From Polytrichum commune (Eukaryota > Streptophyta > Polytrichopsida > Polytrichales > Polytrichaceae), in the NCBI GenBank assembly GCA_950295325.1, contig OX485804.1, positions 41,044,001-41,108,000 of the forward strand: a DNA stretch of 64,000 nt. The letters run 5' to 3'. The position numbers were made by a program, and so were the translations under genes. Under the pieces are notes generated by a model that saw nothing but the letters and a program-made list of their open reading frames with translations, made no database searches and was not told the DNA's origin. Position 1 is the stretch's first letter. Each line of letters begins with the position of its first letter. Positions 23,481 through 35,199 of this stretch are shown here, in pieces.

Positions 23481-23813
23481 GTTAAATCACATATGTGTTT
23501 GGCTGGGCCAACCCCTCCCTCACCACCTTCACTGCCCGGTCTTCATGGCCACACCTACGTGGGAACTCTTCCCCGTTGGGTACCAATGTGACAATACCCA
23601 GTCAAAGTTATAAAAAATTCAAGTTGACATCACTTTCGTTATTCCCAAGTTAATTGATGGAGTTCCTTCACATGCCAAAGGAGATGAATGGCTTAAGTGA
23701 CCAGGTATTGTCACATTGGTTCCCAACAAGGAAGAGTTCCCACACAGTTGCGGGCAGGAAGACCACGCAGTGAAGGAGGTGTGGGACCCAGCCGAACACA
23801 AATGTGATTTAAC
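23481..23813. mobile_element. Fold-back MITE-like element, arms of about 125 bp
   Basis: The left arm starts GTTAAATCACATATGTGTTT and runs through GGCTGGG, CCTTCACTGC, GTGGGAACTCTTCC, GTTGGG and ACCAATGTGACAATACC. The right arm (about 23690-23813) is its inverted copy. The centre of about 100 bp has no coding. The flanks give no clear target duplication. Confidence 0.7.
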
Positions 23814-23888
23814 TCGGGGCGACGTTAGGGAGTAGAGAAAACTATTATCGGTCACATCCTTTTATTTTGGTTTTTTAGAACAAACAAA

Positions 23889-23973
23889 TCAAAATATGTA
23901 TGAGATTTGACCTCTTGCAAGGAAACCCCATGTACTTAGTAAGCACACGCCTTAACCACTCGGCCAAAGCAAC
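23889..23973 (-). pseudogene. tRNA-Ser(GCT)-like pseudogene
   Basis: The minus strand reads GTTGCTTTGGCCGAGTGGTT then AAGGCGTGTGCTTACTAAGT and ACATGGGGTTTCC, the order of a plant serine tRNA with its long variable arm. The anticodon region reads ACT where Ser-GCT would have GCT, the T-loop is GGTCAAAT instead of GTTCGAAT, and the 3' acceptor strand does not pair with GTTGCTT. Hence a pseudogene or the head of a tRNA-derived SINE. Confidence 0.65.
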
Positions 23974-23999
23974 TCTTAGAGTGTGCACCAATTTTCATT

Positions 24000-24890
24000 T
24001 GTCGCCCATCCCATTATGGTTTAGAACATCAATAAATGTGGTTGAATACAATTAGTGTGACCAACAATGTTCATACATGATTAGCATGGTCCACATTCAC
24101 TACCAAATCTAGTGCACTCAAAAGCTTGTTAACAAATTTCTAATCACCACACCTAATACCTACATAAAATCAAATCAATAAGATAGCATGTTCAATAGCT
24201 TGTGATTAATATGCATTATCCAAATCAATACCCTAATACTATATTTTTAACATGATGTACTTTGATAGATGTTATAATGTTATACTCAAACATATATTTG
24301 GGTGTACTTCAAATACATTGAATGTACATGAATTTTGGAAGCATGTAGTTGGTAACCTCGAAAAATGGGTGAAAGTTTTGTGGTGTCTCAATAATCTTAT
24401 CCATTGGGAGGGTGAAAACGTAGTCAAACTAAACTTAACGTTAATTATTGGATTTGTAGCTAATTTGACTGAAAATGGCATTAGGAATCCCAAATTAGTT
24501 CAACGGGATCATGTTGAAATGAATTGACCTAGGTGGCTACAACTTCATGGTGTCCAAGATATGTATGCACATAATCAACATTGAACTTGAAACAAACACT
24601 ACGTATTTTAGGAGTATCTTATAGTCATACAATTGAGGGTTTAGAAGTCAGGATAATTGCACATATTGTTGGTTTTAGAGTATGTTTTTATTTTGTGTAT
24701 GTTCACTTCATGTAATAAATCTATCATGAATGAAAGCACTCCATAATGTGGGGGAATATTCCGTGGAATATTGTCAGTCCCAGATAACACTTTTATGGAT
24801 CTTAATAATGTTATGTCTAGTACAACAACAAAACTCTCCTGTTGATTTTTCACCCCCATTTAAGTAAGTAAACCTTATTTAATTATGCGT
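24000..24890. other. Non-coding or decayed transposon sequence
   Basis: A 91-codon open frame at 24252-24527 (+) contains WKHVVGNLEKWVKVLWCLNN, which looks protein-like, but I cannot assign it to a family. Confidence 0.35.
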
Positions 24891-24894
24891 CCTA

Positions 24895-25195
24895 AATGGA
24901 CACTTGTATTTCAATGGTATGTGGTCAGGTGTGGATCTAAGAATGGACACCAAAATAAATTTGTGCTTCAAATAGATTGACCTACGTGTGCAAAAGTGCT
25001 TAACCATTTTAGGCTTAACAATCACTATAATTGGGAGGACCTATATGATCGTTTGATGAGAAATAGAATCTTTGTATTTTGGATGATGGATGAGATATTT
25101 ATATACGCTCCAAGAATCATTTGGAAGAAAATGGTTACATGCATGATTTGGATTTATTATTCCTCTTGCACTCATTTCATGTTTCATATCCTATG
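24895..25195 (+). repeat. Dispersed repeat R1 copy
   Basis: It carries GGTGTGGATCTAAGAATGGA, CACCAAAATAAATTTGTG, ACAATCACTATAATTGGGAG and GACCTATATGATCG, in the same order as at 12560-12790. Confidence 0.6.
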
Positions 25196-25199
25196 AGAA

Positions 25200-28080
25200 G
25201 TGGATGCAAAACTATAGATGTTCGTTTTAGACCCACTTGCCTTAAAATACCACAACTACTATTGCACTCAACCTGTCATCTTGCAAAAGAAACATTCCCT
25301 CAATTTGACGAGAGAAGAAATTATCGCATACCAACGTATCTCTCATCCATCTAACATTAAAACTTGATCCCCTATAAATACATGGCTAATTCATCTCAAA
25401 TGACTTCGACTAATTTGAGATCTTTAAAAACAAATTTTGATGTCAAATCAAATTTCCAAAATAGCCTTTGAGCTGCACATTATTTAAAGGATTTCATGTT
25501 GGATGAATGAGACTTAAGGTCGTGTGCAACGATTACCTCTCGCCAACTCTTTGCATCCATTTTGGCGGTTGTAGATATCATCCATCAAGATCTCATCCAT
25601 CCATCCTCTTGTTCTAAATATCTTGGTCGTTCTTCCAAGCGCGTAACATAAGCTTTTGAAAGTCCATAAAGTAGGCTGCGTATGAGACCAAAATGTTGGA
25701 AAACCGTGACTTGTAAGTAAGCATCCCATGATTTTTTTTCAGTTTAAAATTCATCTTCAAAATGTGCTCGATATTCTTGATTTGGTGCAACTACATATAT
25801 ACGGTAAATGTGTGTTTTCAATGGTACTTATCCAATTATTCCACTTCACTCGGGATTTTAACACACGATTAGGGTAGGTTTAGTGAGTTAGGGTCCGGGT
25901 TTAAGGAAAGTGGGGTCCAATGTAAACCCAATACTTTTGGACTAAAGATTGGATCCAAGCTTAAACTTCAGTTGCTCAAATTGGATGAAGTATTTTCTTG
26001 AATTGGGATTGACAATATTGATAGGAACGTAGTGTTGCATAAGGGTCATTTCTTTTTCTCATACTCTGAGCTTAAAATTTTAACTAGTGTAAATTTTTTG
26101 GGTCCAAAATTTTACTCTCAACCTTTCATATTTCTCAATTTTGGGAATTTTTTGATCTTGAATGCAAGCGTGAATCTACTAGACTTAGTAGTATGAGAAG
26201 ATTAACATATTCAAATCGAGGCTTGGGTCAACAACTACAAATGTTTTAGCTCATATGATTATCTTGTTCATTAGCACAAAGATAATTTTATCTGTGGGTC
26301 TTTTTCCTTATGTGATCCTCTAAACTCTCCACTTATGTTGATTGTTGAAGTTATAGGTTTTGACAAACACGTATCCTCCTGGGGGCTAGAGTCCGTTATT
26401 GGATCCACCCATTTACACATAACATCATGCAACAATGTGCTTCCCTTCCGTGGACCACGGGGATATAACCATTGGATGGCTCACATTCAAACTGAGCTCC
26501 CAACATCTCATGGTTATATTCCCAGGGTCCCATTGAACAAATGCAAAAAACTAAGTAATGTTATGCACCACTTAAGAATGAGTGTATCATTAAGATAAAC
26601 AACCGAATTAGACCCACCTACCAGATTGGTAAGTTATGTGCCTCTTGACAAGTCACAAAGTTTGAGTTTTTTTGTTTTACGTTATGATCATGAGATGAAC
26701 TCGACGGTTTGAGGTGTCGTTGAAAGTGATCTTAAAAACTAGTGCTCCGGAATTTACCAAAGTCCTAGGGCAAATTCAACACAATTTTGTGAAGTAATTG
26801 TCTTATTTGGAGAATCCTATTTCTAGTGTGTGGACTCGTGGAGGCCGATGGATTTTTGACATTGTGAATGTTGGGGGGTAGGATAGAAGTTGTGGATATT
26901 TGGAACTAATTTGTTATGCATATGATGGACACATCCAACAATTCATCCTCTTGCATTGAGTTGGGATATTGGGTGATGTAAAAGACTTGTTCAAAGATAA
27001 TAATGCATACGAAAGTTAGTTTTGCATTGTCGAGATATGCACATTGTAAAATATGTTATTGAATGGAAGGCATAAGAAGAATATGATGGGAACCCTAATT
27101 GTACATATTTTCATAACCACTTTAGTTTAATGATTATTTTAGGTGTGTATTTCGCACAAGAAATACAAAGTGCATGCAACTAAACATGTCTACAACAAGA
27201 GACAAATCCAAATTTGAGCTTAAATTCTGCCATTTTTATTATAAGATATGATGATAAAAAATGCATATATATATATATATATATATATATACTTTAAAAT
27301 TCTTGCGTAAGTTTAGGTTCACTTGAACCTATTGATTGCTTGAAGACTTCACAAGTGTGGTTGTTTGAGATCACATCAATTGAGAAAATAAACCAAAGAC
27401 AAACCCCCCCTTGAGACCACATCGATTTGCTTCAACCAATCAGTTGCATATGACTCTTCCATAAATAGAATGTGAATACAAATGATCACTTTATGGCCAC
27501 ATTTGTGCAATTCATGGCACAAAAACATGTGTTTGTATTGAAACCTTACTTGAAATAGGATCCTCCACTAGGTCATTCTATGATTTCAGTTCATGACAGG
27601 AGTTTGTTAAAAAGCATGCCCTTCCCAAGATTATTGTGAATCTACTCCAATTGAATCCCGTTGAACTAAACATGGGTTTCTAACCCCGAAATAGGGATCA
27701 ATTTAGCTAAAGCTAAAACATCCAAGATATACAAAGTCCTCCCTTAAATAGGCACCACAAAATTTTACATGTTATTATAGAAGCACATTCTAATTACAAA
27801 GCTCATTGTTGCAATAGACTTGACATATGATTAGTCGGATCACATGATGAATTATTTTGTCCCTTGTTGCACTTTGTCATGGTTATTTTGTTACAGCACA
27901 ATATGTCTTGGTGCTCAATGTGACCAAAGGTAACTAGGCCTACCACTTCTCGTATGATTTCAAACACGTGATTAGTTTGAGGTGATTAACAAATCCAAAT
28001 TGAGGTCATAGCCATTTCCCCTATTATTTTTCCAAAGCTCATATGACAATCAAAGTAAATAGTCTTTTTCTTCATGTGGT
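25200..28080. other. Non-coding, no gene recognised
   Basis: AT-rich. A (TA)n microsatellite lies at 27262-27292. A short inverted pair (GGGGATATAACCA at about 26459 and TGGTTATATTCCC at about 26511) could form a hairpin with a loop of about 40 bases. Nothing else is supportable. Confidence 0.45.
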
Positions 28081-28250
28081 CCCACCAATTTTGATGGCTA
28101 AATGAGACAAAAACACACTAATTATTTTGAACCTAGAGTAGTTGAGAGAACTTGAGCATGTAGTTTTTTTAAACACATGTGTTTTAGATGTTTGTTCTTA
28201 GATCCACACCTAACTACACACTGCTCAAATATAGGTATCCGACTTAGAGA
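28080..28250 (-). repeat. Dispersed repeat R1 copy
   Basis: On the minus strand: TATTTGAGCAGTGTGTAGTT, AGGTGTGGATCTAAGAACAA, then the complement of CCTAGAGTAGTTGAG and of GGTCCCACCAATTTTGATGG. Confidence 0.55.
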
Positions 28251-28359
28251 AATGACCAAATTAAGCACACTGATTTTACCATGAATCAAACTTATTAAAA
28301 AAGAAATGTATATAACAAGACTCACTGTGGAGGTGTACACTGTAGGCCACAACCCAAGC

Positions 28360-30460
28360 TTAAGTGAGGTTGGTAGTATGCTTTGATCAATGTTTCTGGC
28401 AGTTTTGGAAATAAATCATTCCAATAATGAAGGAAATGGGCAAAGCTCTCAGCTGCAAAGTCCAAATTGGGTGAAAACAAGGTAGTTGAATATCACACTT
28501 AAAGATATATCAGCTGTATAATAGTATTCCATACTTCCACTTAGATAATTGTCAAAGCTGAATGTTTGCTGAGGCTACCCCATTGGGGTTAAACATGGAA
28601 AATGGATACCAATATACTTGCGAGGAGATGACATGCATTTTCAGCGCTTGCTCCACTGGTGAGGACTAAGTGAGAGATACAAGTGCAATAACACTGAAAT
28701 CCAACTGAGAAACTCAAAATTTCAAACAACTCTATTGATCAAGAGCTGCAAATTAGGTCCAAGGAGTTTACAATAGGGCACCAGTTTAAAGTATGTCGAA
28801 GTGAGGTTTCAGATACATTTGATATGTCCCAAAGCAAACTTAGGATACAACCTTTGAGAAACATCTTGTTCACCATTTCCCATCAAAGATGAAAGAATTG
28901 CACCCAGATCCCCAAAAGATAAATTGCTCCTTTCTCAAGCATTTTCAATAACAGAAAGTGGTTCAAAGCTCAACTGAGGAATAAACATGGTACATTCCTC
29001 CTCTTTGAAGACTTTATGACGTTCTGAGAATGCGCCTCAGGAAGTCCTATCGTTAAAACCTTCACATTATGGTTTCTGTAGAAAATATAAAGACTGCGTC
29101 TAACATGTTGGTGGAAGTCCATGTCATAGTATCTGAACAGGACACTATACCTATGATTGATATTCATTGCACTGTACTTCATTTCCCAGAGTTGCTATGA
29201 AGGAGCCATACTAATGCCCTGAAACAAAAGGACAAAAGTTTGTACACGAATGGCTTCCCACTCATAGGAGAGAGCTGAAAGATATAAGTTAGTTCAACTT
29301 TGTCTAGTTACAAAGTATGAGTATTCTGACATCAAAGTATGTGTTTCACAGAAATGTACAGGACTGAATTGATCATAATGTAAATAAGAGGCTTGTACTC
29401 TTTTGAGATACTTGCAGAGATAGTAATTGGATAAGAAATAGGGTGGGCAGCGGGAACAGCTGCCACTGGAATTTGGGATCATCGACTGTATCGCAACGAA
29501 ACCCATCCAGAAAGCAATGGTCCAAGAAGGAAGTTCAGCAATATTTCCTGGTAGCCGAACCTGACTCAAAATTTAGTGAATCTTCAACCCCCTGTCTGGT
29601 ACTAAGCCTCCTCTAACGAAGAGCAACTGCATCAATGAAGGGTCGTGGTGTCCACATTCCATAAAACAGTTTGTATAGTTTGAAGTGGGATATTGACACC
29701 AAATATATTATGGCCCCAATCCTGGTATATCCAGCCACAGATACATCTGAATCAAGCCCACATCACAGTAGCAAGTATCATCTACTATGACATGTTTAAC
29801 AGTAACTTTCAATCCACCGGTATGATATTCTGCTATTTCAACATGTTGCTGTCAAAAATCCCAAGGACCTGAAACCTACTGCACCTACAGCTTCAGACAT
29901 GTATTGAGAGCTAGAGCAACCCTCATCAAAGGTTTCCTGTTTTGCTAAAAGGGTTGGTATAGTTGCAAATGAGCACATGTATTTGTGAAGAAACTTACAT
30001 TAATAATAAAATTCGGAAAGCAACCAATTAATGCTCCTCCGTAAATCCTTCACAGAACAAGGACAATATCAGAACACAGTAGAGTACATTTACCTCACAA
30101 ATTAACACATCGTCCCCAAGCTCTACCAAGGTCTACCAAAAACATGGTAATAAGATCATGGACAGATAAGGAAAGGCTTGCCATTTCCTATCTGCTAAAA
30201 TCTTCTAACATGCAGACACTCCTCAATACCAGAATACAATCCCAGACGGCAAACACCAAATTTGATGGTGGCAGAAGGTCATCAACATTCAAATCACCTA
30301 TTTGTCTCGTTCTAGTAGCATATGATGTTCTGCAATATTGACAAACATACAAAGCAGAACCTGATTCTGGAACAAAATAAGCTTATCATCTGATATAGGG
30401 GCATGACATCATGTGGAGATAAAATGATAAACACAAGGTTGGTTCCATTCAATAGTGAGA
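28360..30460. other. Non-repetitive sequence downstream of the L34e-type gene
   Basis: More balanced composition than the repeats around it and without recognised elements, so it may be transcribed (3' UTR or non-coding RNA) or gene-flanking unique DNA. Short open frames on the minus strand (28970-29182, 29294-29569) show no known domain. Confidence 0.35.
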
Positions 30461-30463
30461 GTG

Positions 30464-31020
30464 ACCAAATTCAAAAGTCAATTGACAGAGAGCAATGTGG
30501 GTTGTGAGGGGTCGAAAGTGAAATCAGAATACATTGAAACACGATGATTATATTTCATCACTCCCTCCAAGTTATGCAATGACAATATCCACCAGATTTT
30601 CGGAATCCGATTGAGGTAGTCAATCAGCTCAAGTACACAATCAGCTCTTACTGCCATTCTCGAGCACGAGTGTTGATGAATCGCCATGAGCATCAACAAG
30701 CAGGGATATGAATTGGAATGTGAAGATAATATGAGGAACACGAGTTGGTATAATTCAACAAGGCGAGTGACCAAATTCAGAAGTCAACTGGGAGAGAGAG
30801 AGCGCAATATGGTCGGTGAGGGCTCAAAAGGGAAATCAGAACACACTGAGGCACAATGCTCATCTTACCTGAGTCCCTCCAAGTTATGCAATGGCAATAA
30901 ACATCGCATTTTCCGATTCACAGCATAGAATAAACAGAGCATACAACCAGCTCTTACGTCTTGATGAATCTCCACATGCATAATCAACATGTAGGTGTGT
31001 GAATTGGAATATATTGTCAC
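30464..31020. repeat. Tandem duplication of about 250 bp just 3' of the L34e-type gene
   Basis: Copy 1 starts at about 30468 (ACCAAATTCAAAAGTCAA) and copy 2 at 30770 (ACCAAATTCAGAAGTCAA). Shared blocks: GAAATCAGAA, TCCCTCCAAGTTATGCAATG, ACAAT/CCAGCTCTTAC, TTGATGAATC and GAATTGGAAT. The period is about 302 bp. It probably lies in the 3' UTR or flank of the minus-strand gene that ends at 31073. Confidence 0.72.
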
Positions 31021-31072
31021 ATACCCATCGTGGACGAGGAATTAGGGTTGGGAAGCTTACTCTGTCTCCCCT

Positions 31073-32005
31073 TCACTTTTTAGATCTACGAACAGCTTTT
31101 CTGGAACCCCAAGCTTCAAAACGGGCAGCAGGGCATCCACAGGGACGTCGAAATATGAGCACCGCTCTACCATTTGGGGGAGCCATCCTTCGAAGCTCAG
31201 CCTCCAACTCCTTTTGATCTTGACCGAGTTCCACGCCTCCATTCCAAGGGAGCTCTTCCGCTATAGGTGGCGAGGATTTGACACATTGCTCGGTTTCCAG
31301 TTGAATATCGAGTTCCGTGGCTTTTCTAAGCCCCCTGCAGTGCGGATTCTCACACCGGCGGGCCTTATACTGGTAGATTTCATACGTGGCAAGCACTGCC
31401 GCTATCATAAATAACGTGGCTCCGGCATACGCCAGTGGAGCTTGGTACACCACTTCCGCAATCAATAAGAACGCCTGGGGAAGCAATTCGATTGCCTCTC
31501 CACACACGTAGGTGAAGTACGGTGTGAACAAAAACCCACAGGCGCCTAACACAAGAAGCAAGATGATGATATCCACAGCGGCCGATGATGATGACGTCTG
31601 GTCGCATTGCGGCGTGGATTGCTGGCTGGATGCACTCGGTTTCTTCAACCGATGCTGATGCTGTTGCTGATGCTGTAGCCTCCGATGGTAATGGTATGTC
31701 TGAATCGCCACTTGATCCGTCAAACTCAGTTGGTTCGCCATCCCTTCCTTCCCTAAATTCCTCAATTCCACCTCTCTCTTGGTGATTGCAATTCGATGTT
31801 GCCCTATAACCGCAGAAGAACGCTCCAATTCCTCCTGCCCCCTTCTCCGTGGCAATCTAAGCATGCTGCATCTGCTCTTAGGCGCGTCTCCGAGGTCGGT
31901 GATTTCACTTGAACCTCCAATAACGATGTTTGCCTTTGTTGCGCACCCCATGTACAGCGTAATTGGAAGCGGGGAGATGTCCCGAATCCACCACAATTCG
32001 TTCAA
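31073..32005 (-). CDS. L34e-superfamily (At5g19025-like) membrane protein
   Basis: Open frame of 310 residues from 32005. In-frame ATGs at 31951 (MGCATK) and 31741 (MANQLS) are alternatives; the related proteins have short N-termini, so one of these may be used. A Gln/His/Ser-rich stretch (about 105-141) precedes two hydrophobic segments (about 144-168 and 174-210). After them comes the conserved tail: KARRCENPHCRGLRKATEL (C218, C223), DIQLETEQCVK, KELEAELRRMAPPNGRAVLI and a CGC motif (289-291). This tail matches plant proteins labelled ribosomal protein L34e superfamily. They are membrane proteins of unknown function, and the label reflects weak similarity, not a ribosomal role. The Cys pattern suggests a cytosolic metal-binding knuckle, which is inference. 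No intron is needed. Confidence 0.82.
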   Translation of the reverse strand: MNELWWIRDISPLPITLYMGCATKANIVIGGSSEITDLGDAPKSRCSMLRLPRRRGQEELERSSAVIGQHRIAITKREVELRNLGKEGMANQLSLTDQVAIQTYHYHRRLQHQQQHQHRLKKPSASSQQSTPQCDQTSSSSAAVDIIILLLVLGACGFLFTPYFTYVCGEAIELLPQAFLLIAEVVYQAPLAYAGATLFMIAAVLATYEIYQYKARRCENPHCRGLRKATELDIQLETEQCVKSSPPIAEELPWNGGVELGQDQKELEAELRRMAPPNGRAVLIFRRPCGCPAARFEAWGSRKAVRRSKK

Positions 32006-32032
32006 TACCTAATTCACCTCATCCTACCTGCC

Positions 32033-32057
32033 TGCGAGCGAGCGAGCGAGCGAGCGA
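32033..32057. repeat. (GAGC)n microsatellite in the 5' leader
   Basis: Six repeats of GAGC directly upstream of the L34e-type open frame, probably in its 5' UTR. Confidence 0.8.
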
Positions 32058-32405
32058 TTGATTGCGCATGGTGGAAACCCCTGGTCAATTACTCAGTCGC
32101 CCATCCATATGGTGTCCTTGCATGCGAGAAGAGTAAGAGAAAGCGAAGATTTGAGAGGCAGCGTGATGATCGTGGCGACCACCGAGGAGGAGATCCGTGC
32201 GATGAATTGTTTGGTTGTGCCCCGAAGGCTCCTCGAAAGCGTTCCCGGCGACAACGTCGCACGAAGAACGGAAAGGAAAAGGAAGCCCGTGTTAACTTAC
32301 GGTGCCTTAAGCTTGGCTTGGCTTAAGCTTCCCTTGTTGTTTGTTTGTTCCCACTTCCCACCCCCTTCTCTCTTGTGCTACTAATTAGCTAGGAAGGTAC
32401 ATCTC

Positions 32406-33010
32406 TATGTCATAAGGTCGATGGGTCTTAAATGGTTACTTTTTCCGGCTAGCCCACTTCTACGCGATTAGTACAAGATGGTTAGCATGTCCAAATCAAG
32501 GCCATAGCCAATTTCCTTATGATTTTTGGAGCTCATATGAATATTTTCTTCATTACCAAAGTGAGGATTATCGTGTGCTCATTATATGGTCATACATGTC
32601 CCTTCCCTCCCCCAAGTATGTTCACTGTTGAGTCTAGAATGGTTATCATATCCCCATGTCATAAGGTAGAGGGGTCTTAAATGGTTACTTTTTTTGACCA
32701 GCTGGTTTTTTTCCTAGGATATGAAACACACAATTAATACGAGATGGCTAGCAAATCCAAATCGAGGCCGTAGCCACTTTCCTCATGGTTTTTGGAGGTC
32801 ATATGAATATCTTGTTTATTAGGAAAGTGAGGATTCTCATGCTCATTATATGGTCGCATAGCTTCCCCCTCCTCCCTCAATTATGTTCACTATTGACTCT
32901 AGAATGGGTATCATATTTTGAGCACAATCCAATATCTTTAATACTCATGAAGTCCTTTTGGTATCCATTTTAGGAGCCACACCAAACCAAATACCACTTA
33001 AATATAGACG
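32406..33010 (-). repeat. R1 repeat with internal tandem duplication
   Basis: The half starting near 32406 (CATAAGGTCGATGGGTCTTA) recurs near 32660 (CATAAGGTAGAGGGGTCTTA). Shared blocks: AAATGGTTACTTTTT, the ACGAGATGGCTAGCA block, AAATC-AGGCC-TAGCC, CATATGAATAT and AGTGAGGATT. The period is about 255-260 bp. It ends with the R1 core (AGGAGCCACACCAAACCA, TATAGACGTCCAATTAAGA). Confidence 0.7.
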
Positions 33011-33059
33011 TCCAATTAAGATTAGTAACCAAATTTGGCATATCTACCTTTAGTAAGTG

Positions 33060-33500
33060 AGCAAATAGGTTTTTTTGTAAAATGTATTGCATGGGGTGGG
33101 GTAATGCATTATGGACTAGATAACCAATGACATGAGAATGGGTGACGAGTTGAGGGATCGAATAGTCATTCAACTACACGAGTTAGTTAAAGGTCATATT
33201 CAATCAAATCATGGGCATGATATTGAATGATGGATGATCTTGCGCCTTCTTGGATGAAATTTGTGATGAGTTTTGACCCAAAATAAAAAATAAAAAATAA
33301 AAAATGCTCTTGGACAAGCGACCGGTTATGTAATGCATGAGGGAAGGTGCATTATGAACATAGATAACCATCGACAAGAGAGTGGATGACGAGCCACATG
33401 AGCGACAAGTCATCCACCTACTCGACCTAGTCATCAGTTATAGTTGATCAACTCGTGAATTGAATCCATGAATCATTGATGATATTGTGCCCTTGGATCT
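33060..33500. repeat. Two-copy repeat of about 250 bp
   Basis: GTAATGCATTATGGACTAGA, TAACCAATGACA and GGGTGACGAG (33102-33150) recur as GTGCATTATGAACATAGATA, ACCATCGACA and GTGGATGACGAG (33349-33390). GATGATCTTGCGCC (33233) has a counterpart, GATGATATTGTGCC (33478). Confidence 0.6.
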
Positions 33501-33981
33501 TCACTCAAATCAATGGCAAGTGACCTTAAATTCCACAATGCACTCCCCTCGTGGTATTCCCATGCATAAAGATCTTTTGGTTTTTATGTAAGGACCTATA
33601 TGATGGGCCTTTTGCTAGGTGGCAAGGCATCGCTCAAAAATGTGATATCCAAATCTATAATAAGCATATTCTAGTAAATGAAAAATAAGGGCACCGTGGA
33701 AGGTGTAGCTGAGCATAGGTGCCCACATTCCCCATAATGCATTGCCCCTCAAGTAACACCAAACCTTAAGACAAAGGCTATATGATTTCATGGCCTGCCA
33801 ACACTTGAATCTTTGTTGGAATTGAAGGTTGAGGTTTATTGGCGTTCTCAATACCCTCCTATAAAATGTAATGCATTCGCATGTGATGTGTAAATACATA
33901 AAGTAGGAGGGCATCAAATAACACAAGAAAATTTGGACCATGTCTTTATGTTGCCTTCTTAAGTTACCTACTATGGGGTTG

Positions 33982-33983
<2 letters not shown>

Positions 33984-34032
<49 letters not shown>
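33984..34032. repeat. (CT)n microsatellite
   Basis: About 24 CT units. The Arg-Glu open frame on the other strand (33615-34040) owes its start to this repeat and is not a gene. Confidence 0.95.
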
Positions 34033-34034
<2 letters not shown>

Positions 34035-34049
34035 TTCCACACCATTCTA

Positions 34050-34830
34050 CTCTCCTAGCTTCGTGTTCTTGTCCTTTGAGGTAGATGGGTCGTAAATGGT
34101 GAATTTTCTCCAATTGGCCCACTTCTCCTGGGATATAGAACACTCAACTAGTACAAGATGATTAAGGTAGACAACTCCATTAGAGTTGCTTCTAGGAGGT
34201 TTGACCTCTTTGTATGTGCAATACATGTACATAGAAAAATCTAATCAATCAACAAGTCGTGTACAAATCCAATGTCACAAGAACGAGAGTACTGTAACCA
34301 ACTTTCAACTTGTGACAAAATTTCAAAGAGGATATATGTGATCTTCTTGAGTGGTTAAGAAAATGTGCCTAAAGTGATAACTACTGAGAATTTTGTGTTG
34401 CATATTGACTTCTTGGCTATCCTACCATTGTATCAATCCTTGGAATAATATTAGAAGCGCTTGTTCTCAAAGCATATTAAAAACCAAATTTTAATCCAAA
34501 AGTAGGTATTTGAATGTGGCATGTCTACCTTTGTGGATCCAATTTGAGATTGTCACCATTTTCCTCATGATTTATGGACTTTGTATGAACGTCTTATCCA
34601 CAATGAAAGTGAATAGTTTCTTTCTTCTTGAATTATAATATAGGTTTTCTCAACAATTGTTCACAATTAAATTTAGAATAGTTAACAAAATTTAAGATCG
34701 CCATCCAATCTCTTCTAAAAACATGTCTTTTGGGTTTGTTCCTTAAGTCCGCACCCAACCACAAACACAAACCACTAAATAGGTGTCCAATTACTATTTG
34801 AATTAGGCTCAATTACCTTATGCAATAAAA
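34050..34830 (-). repeat. R1 repeat copy, degenerate
   Basis: It carries GTAGATGGGTCGTAAATGGT, ACTAGTACAAGATGATTA, the TCCTCATGATTTATGGACT block, and GTGGTTTGTGTTTGTGGTTG on the minus strand, in R1 order with an insertion. Confidence 0.5.
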
Positions 34831-34865
34831 GGTATACATGTGCAACTTAGGACAAACTTTTGAAA

Positions 34866-35196
34866 CTACACTACACTAAATATGATATTTAGTGTTTGAT
34901 ACACTAATTACGAACACATACACTAAATGTCAATAACCATGTGAAAGTAAGTAACATTAAATGTAAACTCAAACACTAAATATCAACTATGGTAGTATGT
35001 GGAAGTTACATGTTTGAATTTAGTGTTAGTAAAAATATGAAAAAAATTAGCAATGGTAAAAGGAGAATTTCAGCATATCTTTTAACATATCTTCTAACAC
35101 TAAATATCGAGGAATTGAAATTTAGTGTTGAGCATGGTAGGGCGGTATTAACATTAAATACAATCAAACACTAAATATCATATTTATTGTAGTGTT
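34866..35196. mobile_element. MITE with ACTAAATATGATATTTAGT termini
   Basis: Inverted ends: ACTACACTAAATATGATATT at the left and the complement of ACACTACAATAAATATGATA at the right, each running on into TAGTGTTTGA. The TIR contains its own palindrome (ACTAAATATCATATTTAGT), and the interior repeats AACACTAAATAT many times. The target duplication is unclear. Confidence 0.6.
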
Positions 35197-35199
35197 ATT

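Noticed and set aside
33615-34040. 141-codon frame starting with Arg-Glu repeats
   Set aside because: The start is the (CT)n microsatellite read on the minus strand; the rest lies in repeat DNA.
34340-34380. TGAGTGGTTAAGAAAATGTGCC as a tRNA A box
   Set aside because: No B box or cloverleaf follows.
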